A DNA stretch of 64,000 bases from Azospirillum sp. 412522 (GCF_019805165.1 NZ_RWIJ01000101.1:1-64000); one strand, 5' to 3'. Numbered from the stretch's first letter, positions 26,252 to 36,142 are shown. Notes: generated by a model from the letters alone, not told the origin. Translations and numbers: made by a program.

Positions 26252-28018
26252 ATGACACCGCCCCTGCTGTCCGCCCTTGCGGCACTTGAACGCAACGACC
26301 GCGGCACGGCACAGGCGCTGTGCACGGCGCATCCCGCGGTTCCCGGACTCCAGGCGGTTGCGGACTGGCTTGCCGGACGCGATGGGCAGGAGGTTTCAGG
26401 TTTTCTGCCGGCCCTGCTTGCCGGGCGGCTGGCTCCCGCCATACCGCCGGCCCTTTCGCAGGCCATGTTGCAGGAGTTCCTGGGGCTCGCGCAGTTCGGT
26501 CTGACCCAGCATGGCGCCGGACGCCGTGATCTGGCCGATCTCGCCTATCGCGCCGTCCTTGCCATCGACCCGCGTCAGCGCGAATGCATGGCGATGATGG
26601 GCGCGCTTCTGGCGCAGGACGGCGACATGACCGGCGCAGGCGCTTGGCTGGTTCGCTATTGCGACCTGCATGGTCCGACCCCGGTGGTGGCGGGCAACCT
26701 GTCGATCGTAGCCAGACACTCGATCGAGGCCATGGGCAATCCGCCTCAGGACGAGGCCGGCGTACTGGCCATGGCACGGATGCTGATCGACAGGTTCCGC
26801 CATGTCGACGGCGCCTACCGGCAAGCTGCCCTGCGGGTTGGAAGTGTCGCATCGAGCCGTCTGACCCAGGGCCGCTTCGAGGATGCATTGAGGATCAGCC
26901 GGCTCGCCCTGATGCTCGATCCCGCCATGCCGGAGGTTTGGAGCAACACCGGCTACGCACTGGAGTTCAGCGGCAAGGCGGAGGCCTCCCTCATCCCCTA
27001 CCGCCGCGGCATGCGGTCGCAGAGCGATCCCAGCTACCATGCCTATGCCAGCCTGATGCTGCTGCATGTCAGCATGCGTCTCGGTCATTGGCACCGTTTC
27101 GCCGAACTGCTGCCGGACAAGCACAATTACGAACCGCTGGCGTGGTGGCGGCATTTCCACCCCGCCCCGGTCTGGGACGGCACGGTCCGTCCGGGCGCTC
27201 ATATCCTGATCCTGGGGGAATCCGGCTTCGGCGACGTGATCCAATGCGTCCGCTATGCCGGCTGGTTCAGCCGGCAGGGGATGCGGGTCAGCTTCATCTG
27301 CGACCGCCGCCTGAAGGCGCTGTGCGCCCTGGCCGACGGGGTGTCGACGGTCTACACGCTGCAGGACCGGGTGCCGATGACCGATTGGCGGGCGCTGTCC
27401 TTCGATCTTTTCTATATGCTGGAGCGCAATCCCGAACAGCCTTTCGGCGGCGCGCCCTACATCGACCTGTCGCGCAGCGGCGACCCCGGCCCGGTGCTGG
27501 AGCGGCGTCCGGGCGAGATGCTGGTCGGGCTGAAATGGACGACGACCGCAGCGGAGAAGGATCTGCCGGAAAACCTCCTGGCAAGCCTCCGCGTCGTACC
27601 CGGTATCCGCTTCATCAGCCTTCAGCCGGAGCCGCCGGCGGATCCCGCCGTGCTGGATGTCGAGCGCCCGCTCGACGGCTTCTTCGCCGATGCCGAAACC
27701 TCATTCCTGCGCACCGCGCAGGTGATCCGGCAACTCGACCTGGTCATCACCGCCGACAGCGTCATCGCCCATCTGGCCGGCGCCGTCGGCGCGAAGGCCT
27801 GGGTCGCGCTCCGCACCGTGCCGGATTGGCGTTGGCTGCTCGACCGGACGGACAGCCCGCTCTATCCCAGCCTCACGCTGTTCCGTGAGCCGCCAGGCGG
27901 CGGCTGGGAGCCGGTCGTCGCGGCAATGCGGGAGCATCTGCTCCGCATGCTGGAACAGCCGGAGGCGCCGGCCTCCGGCACGCCACGGGCGGGCACCGTT
28001 CAGGTGGGATCGCGGTAA
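26252..28018 (+). CDS. TPR plus GT9-like glycosyltransferase
   Basis: A 588-residue protein with a helical and TPR-like N-terminus (about 1-275; the clearest repeat is GRFEDALRISRLALMLDPAM) and a GT9-like C-terminal domain (about 300-565). The C-terminal stretches ILGESGFGDVIQCVRYA, ADSVIAHLAGAVGAKAWVA and DWRWLLDRTDSPLYPS match the paralogues at 13083 and 47070. The ATG at 26252 is preferred to a GTG at 26201. The 3' end overlaps the convergent gene at 28000 by 19 bases. The substrate is unknown; this is the most diverged of the three paralogues. Confidence 0.8.
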   Translation: MTPPLLSALAALERNDRGTAQALCTAHPAVPGLQAVADWLAGRDGQEVSGFLPALLAGRLAPAIPPALSQAMLQEFLGLAQFGLTQHGAGRRDLADLAYRAVLAIDPRQRECMAMMGALLAQDGDMTGAGAWLVRYCDLHGPTPVVAGNLSIVARHSIEAMGNPPQDEAGVLAMARMLIDRFRHVDGAYRQAALRVGSVASSRLTQGRFEDALRISRLALMLDPAMPEVWSNTGYALEFSGKAEASLIPYRRGMRSQSDPSYHAYASLMLLHVSMRLGHWHRFAELLPDKHNYEPLAWWRHFHPAPVWDGTVRPGAHILILGESGFGDVIQCVRYAGWFSRQGMRVSFICDRRLKALCALADGVSTVYTLQDRVPMTDWRALSFDLFYMLERNPEQPFGGAPYIDLSRSGDPGPVLERRPGEMLVGLKWTTTAAEKDLPENLLASLRVVPGIRFISLQPEPPADPAVLDVERPLDGFFADAETSFLRTAQVIRQLDLVITADSVIAHLAGAVGAKAWVALRTVPDWRWLLDRTDSPLYPSLTLFREPPGGGWEPVVAAMREHLLRMLEQPEAPASGTPRAGTVQVGSR

Positions 28019-29076
28019 AGGTCGGCCACCGCCTGCCAGTCTACCCCCGGAGCCAGATACCCCGGTTCGCCGTGGGTGGACAGGCCCGGGACCGGCGTCA
28101 GCACCGTGCGGCCCTGAAGGATCAGGTTGACGAAGATGCGGTAATCGTCCGGGTGGCGGCGGTCGGCGAAGCGGTCGAAGACCGGACTGTCGGCCCGCAG
28201 GGTGCCGACCCGGACGGCGAAGGTCATGGTCGTGCCCTGGGTGAATTTCCAATGGCAGGACCTCGTCCGGATCAGGCGGGTCAATTCGCCGCCATGGCTG
28301 ACCAGAGGGTTCCCGCTGTCCCTGAAATCCATGTACTTGTCGGCATGGTCGTAGAGGCTGACATAGTCCGCCCGTTCCAGTCCCTCCAACATCACGGCGG
28401 CGGAACCGGGACGATGCAGATAGTCGTCCTCGATCAGATAGACCACATCCTCGTCCGGCCATTCCATCGCCAGATTGCGGGCGAAGATCCAGGAATGGCC
28501 ATTGCCCAGCGAGGTCTCATGCACCCGGACGACTCCCCTCGCGCCATAGCGGCGGCGCTCCTCGGCGGCGATCATCGCCAGCGTCTCCGCCCCGCAATTG
28601 TCGGCGACGACCTGGATGTTCTCCGCCGGCAGGGCCATGACGTCGAGGAAGTTGCGCAGACAGGTCCGCTTGTCGGCGATCTTCGGCTTGGGATAGCCGC
28701 CGTCGCTGATGCGATAGATGACCCGGAGCGCTCCGGAGACCGGCAGGTGCCGCTTCGGCACGCCACCCAGGACACAGGCGAGGTCGGCTGGGCCCGGAAG
28801 CGGCGCGGCAGGCCCGCCGCCGCTGTTGCGCAACGCCTCGATCGCCGATCCGGTACGCCCGAAGAAGGCCTCGATCAGGCAGAGGCTGTGCCAGCCCTCC
28901 TGCCAGTCCGGGCGCAGCGTCACCGCCCGCAGCAGCGAAGGACGGGCCGCCACCGCATCGCCGGCGGCGAGCAGGGTCCTGCCCAGTTGGGCATAATGGA
29001 GCGCGCTGTCCGGTTCCTGCGCCACGGCGATGCGGAGGGCTTTCGGATCGGGCTTGGGATCGGGGGCGGCGGTCAT
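28000..29076 (-). CDS. GT-A-type glycosyltransferase with TPR-like N-terminus
   Basis: A 358-residue protein. Residues about 15-75 read as a TPR pair (LHYAQLGRTLLAAGDAVAAR, then SLLRAVTLRPDWQEGW). The rest looks like a GT-A nucleotide-sugar transferase, with YRISDGGYPKPK, NIQVVADNCGAET and an acidic DxD-like motif in VYLIEDDYLHRPG. The ATG at 29076 overlaps the previous gene's stop (ATGA), indicating translational coupling at the end of a six-gene minus-strand operon (35801 down to 28000). Its end overlaps a convergent gene. I cannot place it in a named GT family with certainty. Confidence 0.72.
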   Translation of the reverse strand: MTAAPDPKPDPKALRIAVAQEPDSALHYAQLGRTLLAAGDAVAARPSLLRAVTLRPDWQEGWHSLCLIEAFFGRTGSAIEALRNSGGGPAAPLPGPADLACVLGGVPKRHLPVSGALRVIYRISDGGYPKPKIADKRTCLRNFLDVMALPAENIQVVADNCGAETLAMIAAEERRRYGARGVVRVHETSLGNGHSWIFARNLAMEWPDEDVVYLIEDDYLHRPGSAAVMLEGLERADYVSLYDHADKYMDFRDSGNPLVSHGGELTRLIRTRSCHWKFTQGTTMTFAVRVGTLRADSPVFDRFADRRHPDDYRIFVNLILQGRTVLTPVPGLSTHGEPGYLAPGVDWQAVADLYRDPT

Positions 29077-30260
29077 GGCAGGGCATCCTGGGGACGGGGC
29101 GCACGGGACAGGATCTGCTCGAGCATCTCCCGGCACTCATGATGGGGGTTGCGGGCGAGCATGCGGCGGGCGATGCGGCAGGCGGGCGCCCATTCCCCCA
29201 TGCGGATGTGGGAAACCGCCAGCAGCGCCATGCTGTTCGACAGCAGCGCGCCGGCCGGCAGCAAATCCAGGAACAGGTCGAGATAGCGTGGGTCCACCAC
29301 CTCGTACATGCGGAACAGGTTGTGGAAACCGAAGGACGCCACCGGCCGCGCCCGCTCGTCGGGATTGGCCAGCTGCTCGATCGAGAAGCGGTCGGCGGTC
29401 GCCGTATCGGCAAAACGGATGCCGCGGGCCTGTTCCAGATAAGGCCGGTAGGTGCGGCCGAGGTGGAAATCCTCGGGGTGGAGCTGGGTGACCGCCGGGT
29501 CGGTTCCCGCCTCCAGCAGCCGGCGCGATCGCAGGGAGAAGCCGCCGTTGCCCACCAGATGGTCGTCGGCGAAGCAGGTCCAGCGGGCACCGATATAGTC
29601 GAATTGCAAAAACTCGTCCGACCACAGGGATGCATCGCGCAGGAAGCCGTCCCATTGCGAAATGAGCGTGAACGGGGTGTCCAGCCGTTCCGGCAGATCC
29701 TTCAGGACGAAGCGGCTGTACGCCTCCGCGCTGGGGATCGGGCATCCGGCCGGTGCGATCTCCACCCCCGGCGGGTGCAGCGTGTCGTCGGTGAGGAACA
29801 GCACCCGGTCGAACCGGCACTGGGCGAGGCTGTTCTTGATCGCCACCAGGGTCAGGTCCTGATAGGCGGTGTCGATGCAGCAGAGCGTCACCCCCGCCAG
29901 GACGCGCGGGCTGTCCAGCGGCCGGCAGGCGCCGCGCAGGCAAAGGTCGATGCCGTACAGGCCGGCAAGCCTGCCGAAACCCGCCTGCTCCCGGCAGGCG
30001 AGACCCAGGAGGCGGTCGAACAGGCCGATGGCGGGGTCGGCCGCCGCCCGGGCGATCAGCGCGTCGGACAGGGCCGTCCGCCCATCCAGCCCGGCCAGGA
30101 TGCCGGCGAGATAAAGGGTGTCGGGATGATCCGGCGAAACCGCAAGGGCCGCGCGCAGGGCAGAGCCGGCGGCCTCCAGCCGGCCGGCCCCCATCTCGCC
30201 GACGGCGCGGGTCAGAAGCTCCGCGATCACCGCTCCGGCGGGGCCTGCCCGGCCGGGCAT
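29073..30260 (-). CDS. DUF5672 glycosyltransferase-like protein with TPR-like ends
   Basis: A 395-residue protein. Residues about 10-80 resemble TPR repeats, and a short TPR-like tail closes the protein. The central part matches DUF5672: LISQWDGFLRDASLWSDEFL, then FDYIGARWTCF and VGNGGFSLRSRRLLEA, with a later HPEDFHLGR. The family is regarded as glycosyltransferase-like. The ATG at 30260 lies one base after the upstream gene's stop, so the two are coupled. The in-frame extension to 30347 would overlap that gene. Substrate unknown. Confidence 0.82.
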   Translation of the reverse strand: MPGRAGPAGAVIAELLTRAVGEMGAGRLEAAGSALRAALAVSPDHPDTLYLAGILAGLDGRTALSDALIARAAADPAIGLFDRLLGLACREQAGFGRLAGLYGIDLCLRGACRPLDSPRVLAGVTLCCIDTAYQDLTLVAIKNSLAQCRFDRVLFLTDDTLHPPGVEIAPAGCPIPSAEAYSRFVLKDLPERLDTPFTLISQWDGFLRDASLWSDEFLQFDYIGARWTCFADDHLVGNGGFSLRSRRLLEAGTDPAVTQLHPEDFHLGRTYRPYLEQARGIRFADTATADRFSIEQLANPDERARPVASFGFHNLFRMYEVVDPRYLDLFLDLLPAGALLSNSMALLAVSHIRMGEWAPACRIARRMLARNPHHECREMLEQILSRAPRPQDALP

Positions 30261-30261
30261 C

Positions 30262-32127
30262 TCAGGGCCTCTTTCCGACCGGATGCACCATTCCCCGTCC
30301 CATCCCGCGCGCCTCCTCCATGATGTCCGACAATGTGGAGGCCGCACGGTTCCAGGTGAAGCGGCCGGTCAGGGCGGACCGCGCATCGCGCCTTTCGGCG
30401 TCGGGATCGCGGATGATGCGGGCCAGGATGTCGGTGGCCGCATCCTCGTCCGGGTGCCACCAGTCCAGCCCGTGGAAGGGGGGATAGGCGGCGCGGCTGT
30501 AGGGCATCAGCGCCGGACCTGTGCCGGCCGGAATCAGATGGGCGGCCGTCTCGTCGAGGTAGGCGGTATAGGCGCTGTGCGCCGGGGCGATCAGTGCCGC
30601 CCCGCGGGCGCCGGCACGGGTCAGGGGAAGGTCCCAGCCCTCGCCATGCGACAGGCTCCAGTAATGGGTGGCAAGGGCGTAGAGGGTCGACATGCCGGCC
30701 TCGTCCAGCCGGCTGGTCAGCACGGCGATAGGGGCGGCCTTGTCGAAGCCGCGGCCGACATGACGGGCGGTGCGGTCGAACAGGCGGGAGAGGTCCTGCG
30801 CCAGCGTCGGCCCGCCCTTGCCCACCTTCAGGATCAGGATGGCATCGTCGTCGGCCCGCGTCGCCCGCAGCCAGACCCGCAGCAGTCCGTCGATGTTCTT
30901 GCGGGCGATGAAATCGGAGATGTTGAGCATCCGCACCCGGTAGTCGGCGATCAGCCGCCCGGTGGGGCCGGCCAGATGGCGGCTCGGCTCCCGCAGGTCG
31001 CCGGGATGGGGCTCGATGCCGGGAGGGCAGACGCGCAGGCGATCGGCGGGATAGCCGGCGGCGATCCAGGCAAGCCGGGAAGAGTCCGTCGGCACCACGA
31101 CCAGATCGTGATGGGCGGCGTTGCAGCGAGCCCAGAAGCGTGGAACGCGGGGGCCTTCGAACATCGTGTAGTTCACCGTCGGCAGGCCGGGAATCGGCTC
31201 CGTCAGCGCCGGGGTCAGGAAGCTCAGCGATGCGGCAGCCCGTAACGGCGCGTCGGTGGGAACGCCGCCTTCCGGCCGTTCCGGCCGCCAGGTCTCGTCC
31301 TCGCGCAGACCGATCAGACGCAGGGCCGCTCCCTGCCCGAGCATGGCGCGGACGAAGCGTTGCGCCAGATCGCCGTATCCGGACAGGACGGAGAAGGGAC
31401 CGCGAACCACATAGCCGTCGGGCAATCCCCGGGCGGTCGAGGCCGAATCCGCCGCGACCCGCTGGTACAGCCCGGCGCGGGCCATGCCGGTCCGCACCTC
31501 CGAATGGTCCGGCCGGCGGACGGCCAGCTCGTTGAAGGTCGCGGCGGCCTTATCAGGAGCGCCCACCGCCAGCCAGACCTGTCCGAGCAGGGCCAACGCA
31601 TCGGCATGGTCCGGTGCGACCGACCTGATGCTGGCCAGCAGGTCGGTCGCCTCGTCGAAGTCGCCGCGCGACACCAGGACGACGGCCAACTGATAGAGGG
31701 AATCCGGATTGCCGGGTCGAAGGTGCAGCAGCCTGCGCAGATGGCGGTCCGCTCCCTCCAGATCCCCCTGGCTGTGCAGGACGCTGCCCAACCGCTCCTC
31801 GGCCATGGCATGCTGCGGGTTCAGCAGAACGAGCGTGCGGAACTGGTCGGCGGCCTCGGCCGGCAGGCCGCGCGTCTGCTGGACGATGCCCAGGTTCAAG
31901 CGCGCCTCTGCAAAGCCGGGGGAGAGCTGCACCGCCTTCTCCAGGGCGGTCGCCGCCTCCGCGCTCTGCCCGCTCCGGTGCAGCAGGACCCCCAGCAGGT
32001 TGAGCGCGACCGGATCGTCGGGGGTGCAGCGCGCCAGCTCGATGGACGCGGCCAACGCCTCTTCGATACGTCCGGCCCGGACGAGCTCGTTGATGGCGGG
32101 AACGGAGGTGGCGGTGGTGGCGGCCAT
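30262..32127 (-). CDS. TPR plus GT4-like glycosyltransferase
   Basis: A 621-residue protein with about six TPR repeats (1-215; INELVRAGRIEEALAASIEL opens them) and a GT4-type GT-B domain from about 235. Landmarks LNISDFIARKNIDGLLRVW and SHGEGWDLPLTRAGARG are shared with the paralogue at 14855, and DLVVVPTDSSRLAWIAAGYP corresponds to a similar stretch there. The ATG at 32127 is chosen because TPR homology begins right after it. It sits within the minus-strand operon between a methyltransferase gene and the DUF5672 gene. The sugar is unknown. Confidence 0.83.
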   Translation of the reverse strand: MAATTATSVPAINELVRAGRIEEALAASIELARCTPDDPVALNLLGVLLHRSGQSAEAATALEKAVQLSPGFAEARLNLGIVQQTRGLPAEAADQFRTLVLLNPQHAMAEERLGSVLHSQGDLEGADRHLRRLLHLRPGNPDSLYQLAVVLVSRGDFDEATDLLASIRSVAPDHADALALLGQVWLAVGAPDKAAATFNELAVRRPDHSEVRTGMARAGLYQRVAADSASTARGLPDGYVVRGPFSVLSGYGDLAQRFVRAMLGQGAALRLIGLREDETWRPERPEGGVPTDAPLRAAASLSFLTPALTEPIPGLPTVNYTMFEGPRVPRFWARCNAAHHDLVVVPTDSSRLAWIAAGYPADRLRVCPPGIEPHPGDLREPSRHLAGPTGRLIADYRVRMLNISDFIARKNIDGLLRVWLRATRADDDAILILKVGKGGPTLAQDLSRLFDRTARHVGRGFDKAAPIAVLTSRLDEAGMSTLYALATHYWSLSHGEGWDLPLTRAGARGAALIAPAHSAYTAYLDETAAHLIPAGTGPALMPYSRAAYPPFHGLDWWHPDEDAATDILARIIRDPDAERRDARSALTGRFTWNRAASTLSDIMEEARGMGRGMVHPVGKRP

Positions 32128-32198
32128 GGAGTGATCGATCCGCGTGGTCTCGAAGAGCAGGATAAGGAGCGGCGGCGACGGCTCCGTGTCTCGCGCCG

Positions 32199-33110
32199 CT
32201 ATGGCAGCGGCAGCTTGCGCGCCGAAAGAACGATGGGGGTTTCCCAATGCAGCCGCCGGGCCAGCCAGATCGCCGGCTCCAGCACCCCCAGCCGGTGGAC
32301 CCAGGAGGCGATCCGCTTGGCCAGCGACAGGGCGGCCCATTCGCCGAACTCGAGCGTGCGCAGCCGCCGCTCGAACATGTCCCAGCCCCAGCCGTCCACC
32401 TCCAGCCGTCCGGCATGGCGGGCGGCCCAGCGTTCCAGCCAGGAACGGTCGATCAGGTTGAGCGTGTCGATATAGGACGGATCGCGCCCGAACAGGCGGA
32501 CATAGAGCTTCGCCGCCGCGGCAGGCAGGCGCGGCAGCCAGAGGATGCCGTAATGCCCCTCCCACCAGGATCCATAGTTCGGCACCACCACCAGCAGACG
32601 GCCGCCGGGCTTCAGGACGCGCAGCGCCTCGTCCAGCACGGCGGCCGGATCGCCGACATGCTCCAGCACATTGCTGGAATAGACGACGTCGAAGCTGTCG
32701 TCGGGATAGGGGATCGCCTCGCCGGTGGCGTCGACCACGGCATCGTCGGGCAGGCCGTAATGCTCGATCAGCCGGCGGCAGACCTCCAGGGTGGAGCTGT
32801 ATTCCCCCATGCTGGGTTCGATGCCGCGGATGTCCAGCCCGTGGGCGGAGCGGCCGCGGGCCACCAGCATGCCGCAGCCGGACCCGACTTCCAGGATGCG
32901 GGCACCGGACAGGTCGGCATGGCGCCGCAGTTCCGCCACCTGCTCGTCCGCCCGCGCCTCCGACAGCATGTCGCGCACCACCGCCTCCACCGGCAGACGG
33001 GTGACGCCGCCGATGAAGCCGCTGTCCACATAGCCGGGCGCAAGAAGCCGGCCCAGTTCCTGCCAGTCGGGAGGCGGGACGGCGCTGCCGGCCGGCGCCG
33101 CTTCAGCCAT
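32199..33110 (-). CDS. SAM-dependent class I methyltransferase
   Basis: A 303-residue methyltransferase. Motif I is ILEVGSGCGML near residue 71, the post-I acidic region is GIEPSMGEYS, then comes DDSFDVVYSSNVLEHV, and LRVLKPGGRLLVVVPNYGS is typical of the type 11 family. A C-terminal part rich in Trp and Arg has no recognised family. The start overlaps the stop of the upstream methyltransferase by 8 bases, so the pair is coupled. O-methylation of glycan sugars is the likely role from context, as inference. Confidence 0.85.
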   Translation of the reverse strand: MAEAAPAGSAVPPPDWQELGRLLAPGYVDSGFIGGVTRLPVEAVVRDMLSEARADEQVAELRRHADLSGARILEVGSGCGMLVARGRSAHGLDIRGIEPSMGEYSSTLEVCRRLIEHYGLPDDAVVDATGEAIPYPDDSFDVVYSSNVLEHVGDPAAVLDEALRVLKPGGRLLVVVPNYGSWWEGHYGILWLPRLPAAAAKLYVRLFGRDPSYIDTLNLIDRSWLERWAARHAGRLEVDGWGWDMFERRLRTLEFGEWAALSLAKRIASWVHRLGVLEPAIWLARRLHWETPIVLSARKLPLP

Positions 33111-33861
33111 TCTTGGTGGCCCGGATCACGAAGATCGTGGCGCTCTTCATGCGGCCGAGACGGTCCTGGATGCATTCGGCCTTGAAACCGTTGCGCTCGA
33201 ACAGAGCGACGATCTCTTCGATCGAATAGAAGGTCTTGTAGGGCGGATAGTACCAGTCCTCGACCTGCGCCTGGATCGACACGTTGTCGGCCCGGCGGTT
33301 GATCTCCTGCCCCTTCAGCGCGCAGGCGAGCTTGGTCAGGCCGGTGAAGAAGCCGCCGACCAGCTTGCGGCGCGCCGGAGTGTCCATATAGGCGCGGCAG
33401 AAATGGCGGACCCCCTCATGCACCGGCGAAAGCCAGGTCTTCAGGTAGAGGCCGAGATAGACGGTGCCGCCCGGCTTGGTCGCCCGCATCAGGTTGTTCA
33501 TCACCTTCATCGGGTCGGGCGCCATCATCGCCACCCCCCAGCACCAGACCAGATCGAACGGCCCCAGGGCCGGGTCCAGTTCCTGGAGATCCTGATGGTG
33601 GAAGGAGATGTTGTCGCGGCCGAAGCGGCGCGCCTGCTCCCTGGCCGTGGCGAGACTGTCGGACGAGACGTCGACCGCCGTCACCTGATCCGCCAGCTCG
33701 GACAGCACGACGCTGCAGATCCCATGGCCGCAGCCGGCATCGAGCGCACTCCCGACATGCCGCTCTGTCAGGGTCTCCAGCATGTACTTCTTGGTTTCCT
33801 CGTGGATCGGCACGAAGCGGGGCCAGAAGTCGTCGTAGAATTGCTTGGTGGCGATGTCCAT
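33103..33861 (-). CDS. SAM-dependent class I methyltransferase
   Basis: A 252-residue methyltransferase with motif I ALDAGCGHGICSVVL near residue 39, acidic loop VDVSSDSLATAREQA, motif QDLQELDPALGPFDLVWCWG and TKPGGTVYLGLYLKTW. The ATG at 33861 is chosen for its position 20 bases after the upstream gene's stop and an AAGG site. The in-frame extension to 34848 is a shadow of the TPR gene. It is the second gene of the minus-strand operon. The C-terminal end (DRLGRMKSATIFVIRATKNG) resembles methyltransferases of sugar clusters. Target inferred, not known. Confidence 0.85.
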   Translation of the reverse strand: MDIATKQFYDDFWPRFVPIHEETKKYMLETLTERHVGSALDAGCGHGICSVVLSELADQVTAVDVSSDSLATAREQARRFGRDNISFHHQDLQELDPALGPFDLVWCWGVAMMAPDPMKVMNNLMRATKPGGTVYLGLYLKTWLSPVHEGVRHFCRAYMDTPARRKLVGGFFTGLTKLACALKGQEINRRADNVSIQAQVEDWYYPPYKTFYSIEEIVALFERNGFKAECIQDRLGRMKSATIFVIRATKNG

Positions 33862-33881
33862 CGGCAGGGCCTTCGCTCTCG

Positions 33882-35801
33882 TCAGGGGGCCGGGGCGTCC
33901 GGCGTCCAGGGTGAATAGGGCCGGATGCGGCGGGCCGCCGCGTCGGGTTCGATAAACAGGGAGGCCCGCTCGTTCAGCAGGGCCGCCAACTGGCTGAAGC
34001 CGCTCTGCGCGCTGACCCCGACGATATCGGCCTGGGACAGGACATGGAAGTCCTGCAGGAACTCCAGGCCCTTCCATGGCTCCACCAGATCGGCCAGCGT
34101 GACCGGGACGAATTCGGCGAAGTCGCGCACCGTCTGGGGATCGTCGGTGGCGATGTAGAGGACGGGCCGCTTCAGGCCGTCCCACATCCCGCGCAGCCAG
34201 TCCACATACCAGGAGGTTTCGGTGATGGTGTAGCGGAACCAGACGAAATCGCCCCGCCGGATGTGAAGGGCGACCACGGTGTCGCCGCGGGCGCGCAGGG
34301 CGTCCATCACCGGGTCGAGCCTGGGCTTCCACACGCCCCGCGGCTTCAGCCAGGACCGCACGCGGCCGCGCAGGCTTTCGGGATACTCGTAGAGGAACAG
34401 CGGCGACAGCACGTCGATGTCGCCGCGCGGATCGTCGCGGCGCCCGGTGACCCAGTCGTTCAGCAGCCGGCGCGGGAAATAGAGCGGCTTCAATCCGCCC
34501 GACATCGGCGGGTCGTCCAGATCGAAATAAAGGCCGCCGACCCAGTCGGGCGTTTCCAGTACATAGCCGTGGGCTTCGGCATAGCTGCGCAGCAGGATGT
34601 ATTCCAGGACGTTGTGGGCGAACCGTCCATGGGTCGCCAGGGTCGAGGAGCCGACACGCGGGCGCGACCGGTCCGGATCGCCCGGCCGCTCCACCGAAAG
34701 TCCGGTGCGGTTCAGTTCCTGCCGCAGTCCGGCGATCGACTTGACGGTGAAGAAGCGGCTGCCGTGGCCGTCGATGTTGGCCAGCGTCGCCACCGCCCGG
34801 TCGTAATCGCCCGCCTTCAGCCAGGTCTCGGCGATGGCGGTCAGGCATTCCCCCAGGAACGCCTTGGGATTGTCCAGGAACGGATAGGTGAAGGCGGAAA
34901 AGAAGGCCCGGGATTCCTCCAGCCGGTTCTGGCGGACCAACAGGGCGGACAGCATGTCGATCGCCGCCGGCACGTCCGAGCCCGGGCGCGACAGCGCCGC
35001 ACGCAGCATCTGCTCCGCCTCGGCCTCACGCCCGAGGTCGATCAGCACGTTGGCCATGCGGGTCAGGCCCAGGGCCAAACCGCTGGCGACGCTGCGGGAA
35101 TATTTGGCGATCGCCTCATCGAGCCTGCCGACGGCATAAAGCGCGTTGCCGGCATTGTAGAGCGCGTCTGCATGGTTGGGGTCGATCGTCAACGCCCGCA
35201 GCAAGGCGGCCACTGCGGCTTCCGGCTGTCCAAGCTCCAGCAGGGTGTTGCCCAGATTCATCCAGCTGCCCATGAAATCGGGCCGCAGGGTAAGGGCGAG
35301 CCGCTGGCTGAGCGCAGCCGCCTCCACCTTGGCGTCCTGGCGCAGGGTGATGCCCAGGTCATGGTAGGCTTCCACCCGCTGCGGTTCCAGCCGCACAGTG
35401 TGCCGGAAGGCTGTACAGGCTTCCCCCCAGCTGCTCGGACCGCCCTTGCCGCACAGCAGGATCCCCAGGCCGTAGCAGGCGGCCGACATCGCCGGCTGAA
35501 GGGCTAGAGCGCGCCGGAAAGCCCGCTGCGCGCCCTCGACGTCCCCCTGTGCGGACAGGGTGTTGCCCAGATTGCTGTGGATTTCCGCCATCTCCGGGGC
35601 GGCTTGGGCCGCCTGGGTCATCAGCTGCACGGCCCGGTCGACATTGCCCTGCCGCCGCTCCACGAGGCCCAGAAGATGCAGAGCGTCGGGATTGCGCGGA
35701 TCGACCTGGAGAATGCGGTCGTAGATCGATTTTGCTTCGTCGATGCGATCGGCCCGGTGAAGGCCGACGGCAATCTGCAATGCTTCGGCAACGGTAGCCA
35801 T
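33882..35801 (-). CDS. TPR plus GT11-like (fucosyltransferase-type) protein
   Basis: A 639-residue protein with TPR repeats at about 1-330 and a GT11-like domain at about 375-635. The peptide VALHIRRGDF (about 510-519) is motif I of alpha-1,2-fucosyltransferases, which binds GDP-fucose. The paralogue at 57118 has the canonical GRFGNQ motif; here the same place reads GRFAHN, so the Gly-Asn-Gln is altered. LYFDLDDPPMSGG and the C-terminal ALLNERASLF also match the paralogue. It is the first gene of the six-gene minus-strand operon. GDP-fucose from gmd/fcl is the logical donor, but the degenerate motif leaves another GDP-sugar or a non-catalytic role possible. Confidence 0.78.
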   Translation of the reverse strand: MATVAEALQIAVGLHRADRIDEAKSIYDRILQVDPRNPDALHLLGLVERRQGNVDRAVQLMTQAAQAAPEMAEIHSNLGNTLSAQGDVEGAQRAFRRALALQPAMSAACYGLGILLCGKGGPSSWGEACTAFRHTVRLEPQRVEAYHDLGITLRQDAKVEAAALSQRLALTLRPDFMGSWMNLGNTLLELGQPEAAVAALLRALTIDPNHADALYNAGNALYAVGRLDEAIAKYSRSVASGLALGLTRMANVLIDLGREAEAEQMLRAALSRPGSDVPAAIDMLSALLVRQNRLEESRAFFSAFTYPFLDNPKAFLGECLTAIAETWLKAGDYDRAVATLANIDGHGSRFFTVKSIAGLRQELNRTGLSVERPGDPDRSRPRVGSSTLATHGRFAHNVLEYILLRSYAEAHGYVLETPDWVGGLYFDLDDPPMSGGLKPLYFPRRLLNDWVTGRRDDPRGDIDVLSPLFLYEYPESLRGRVRSWLKPRGVWKPRLDPVMDALRARGDTVVALHIRRGDFVWFRYTITETSWYVDWLRGMWDGLKRPVLYIATDDPQTVRDFAEFVPVTLADLVEPWKGLEFLQDFHVLSQADIVGVSAQSGFSQLAALLNERASLFIEPDAAARRIRPYSPWTPDAPAP

Positions 35802-36142
35802 GACGCTTAACGAACCCGCCCTGAAAGGAATCTGTCCAAAAGCAATCAGTTCTGCGGCTTCGGTCCGGCCCCGGTGATGCTGCAGGCCCCGGCGTCTGCC
35901 CGAGCACGAGCGCCTGAAACGCCGCCTCGGAAACCCACAGTCGATTTGGGCGGCACCCTATCGTTCTTGTCCGGCGTCTTCAACACCCGTGTGCGGCATC
36001 GGAACAGAGGATACCGCCGTTCAGGAGCGGCGGATTGTCCCGGAAATATGCCGACAGGGCGCAATTGTGCGTCTTGCTTTGTGCAAAGGCATTTCGGATA
36101 GTGCCCGCACGCTTTCTTACCCTCATTTCCGGGATCGGTCCT
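35802..36142. promoter_or_regulatory. Divergent intergenic region, operon and gmd promoters
   Basis: A gap of 341 bases between the divergent GT11-like operon and gmd. It should hold both promoters. A small inverted repeat, CCGCCG and CGGCGG with an 8-base loop, lies at 36014-36033. I see no convincing sigma-70 boxes or extra gene. An in-frame extension of gmd upstream is open but unlike the family. Confidence 0.35.

Noticed and set aside
36035..36142. N-terminal extension of gmd
   Set aside because: These 36 codons do not resemble Gmd; family homology begins at the TTG at 36143, so this is treated as upstream region.
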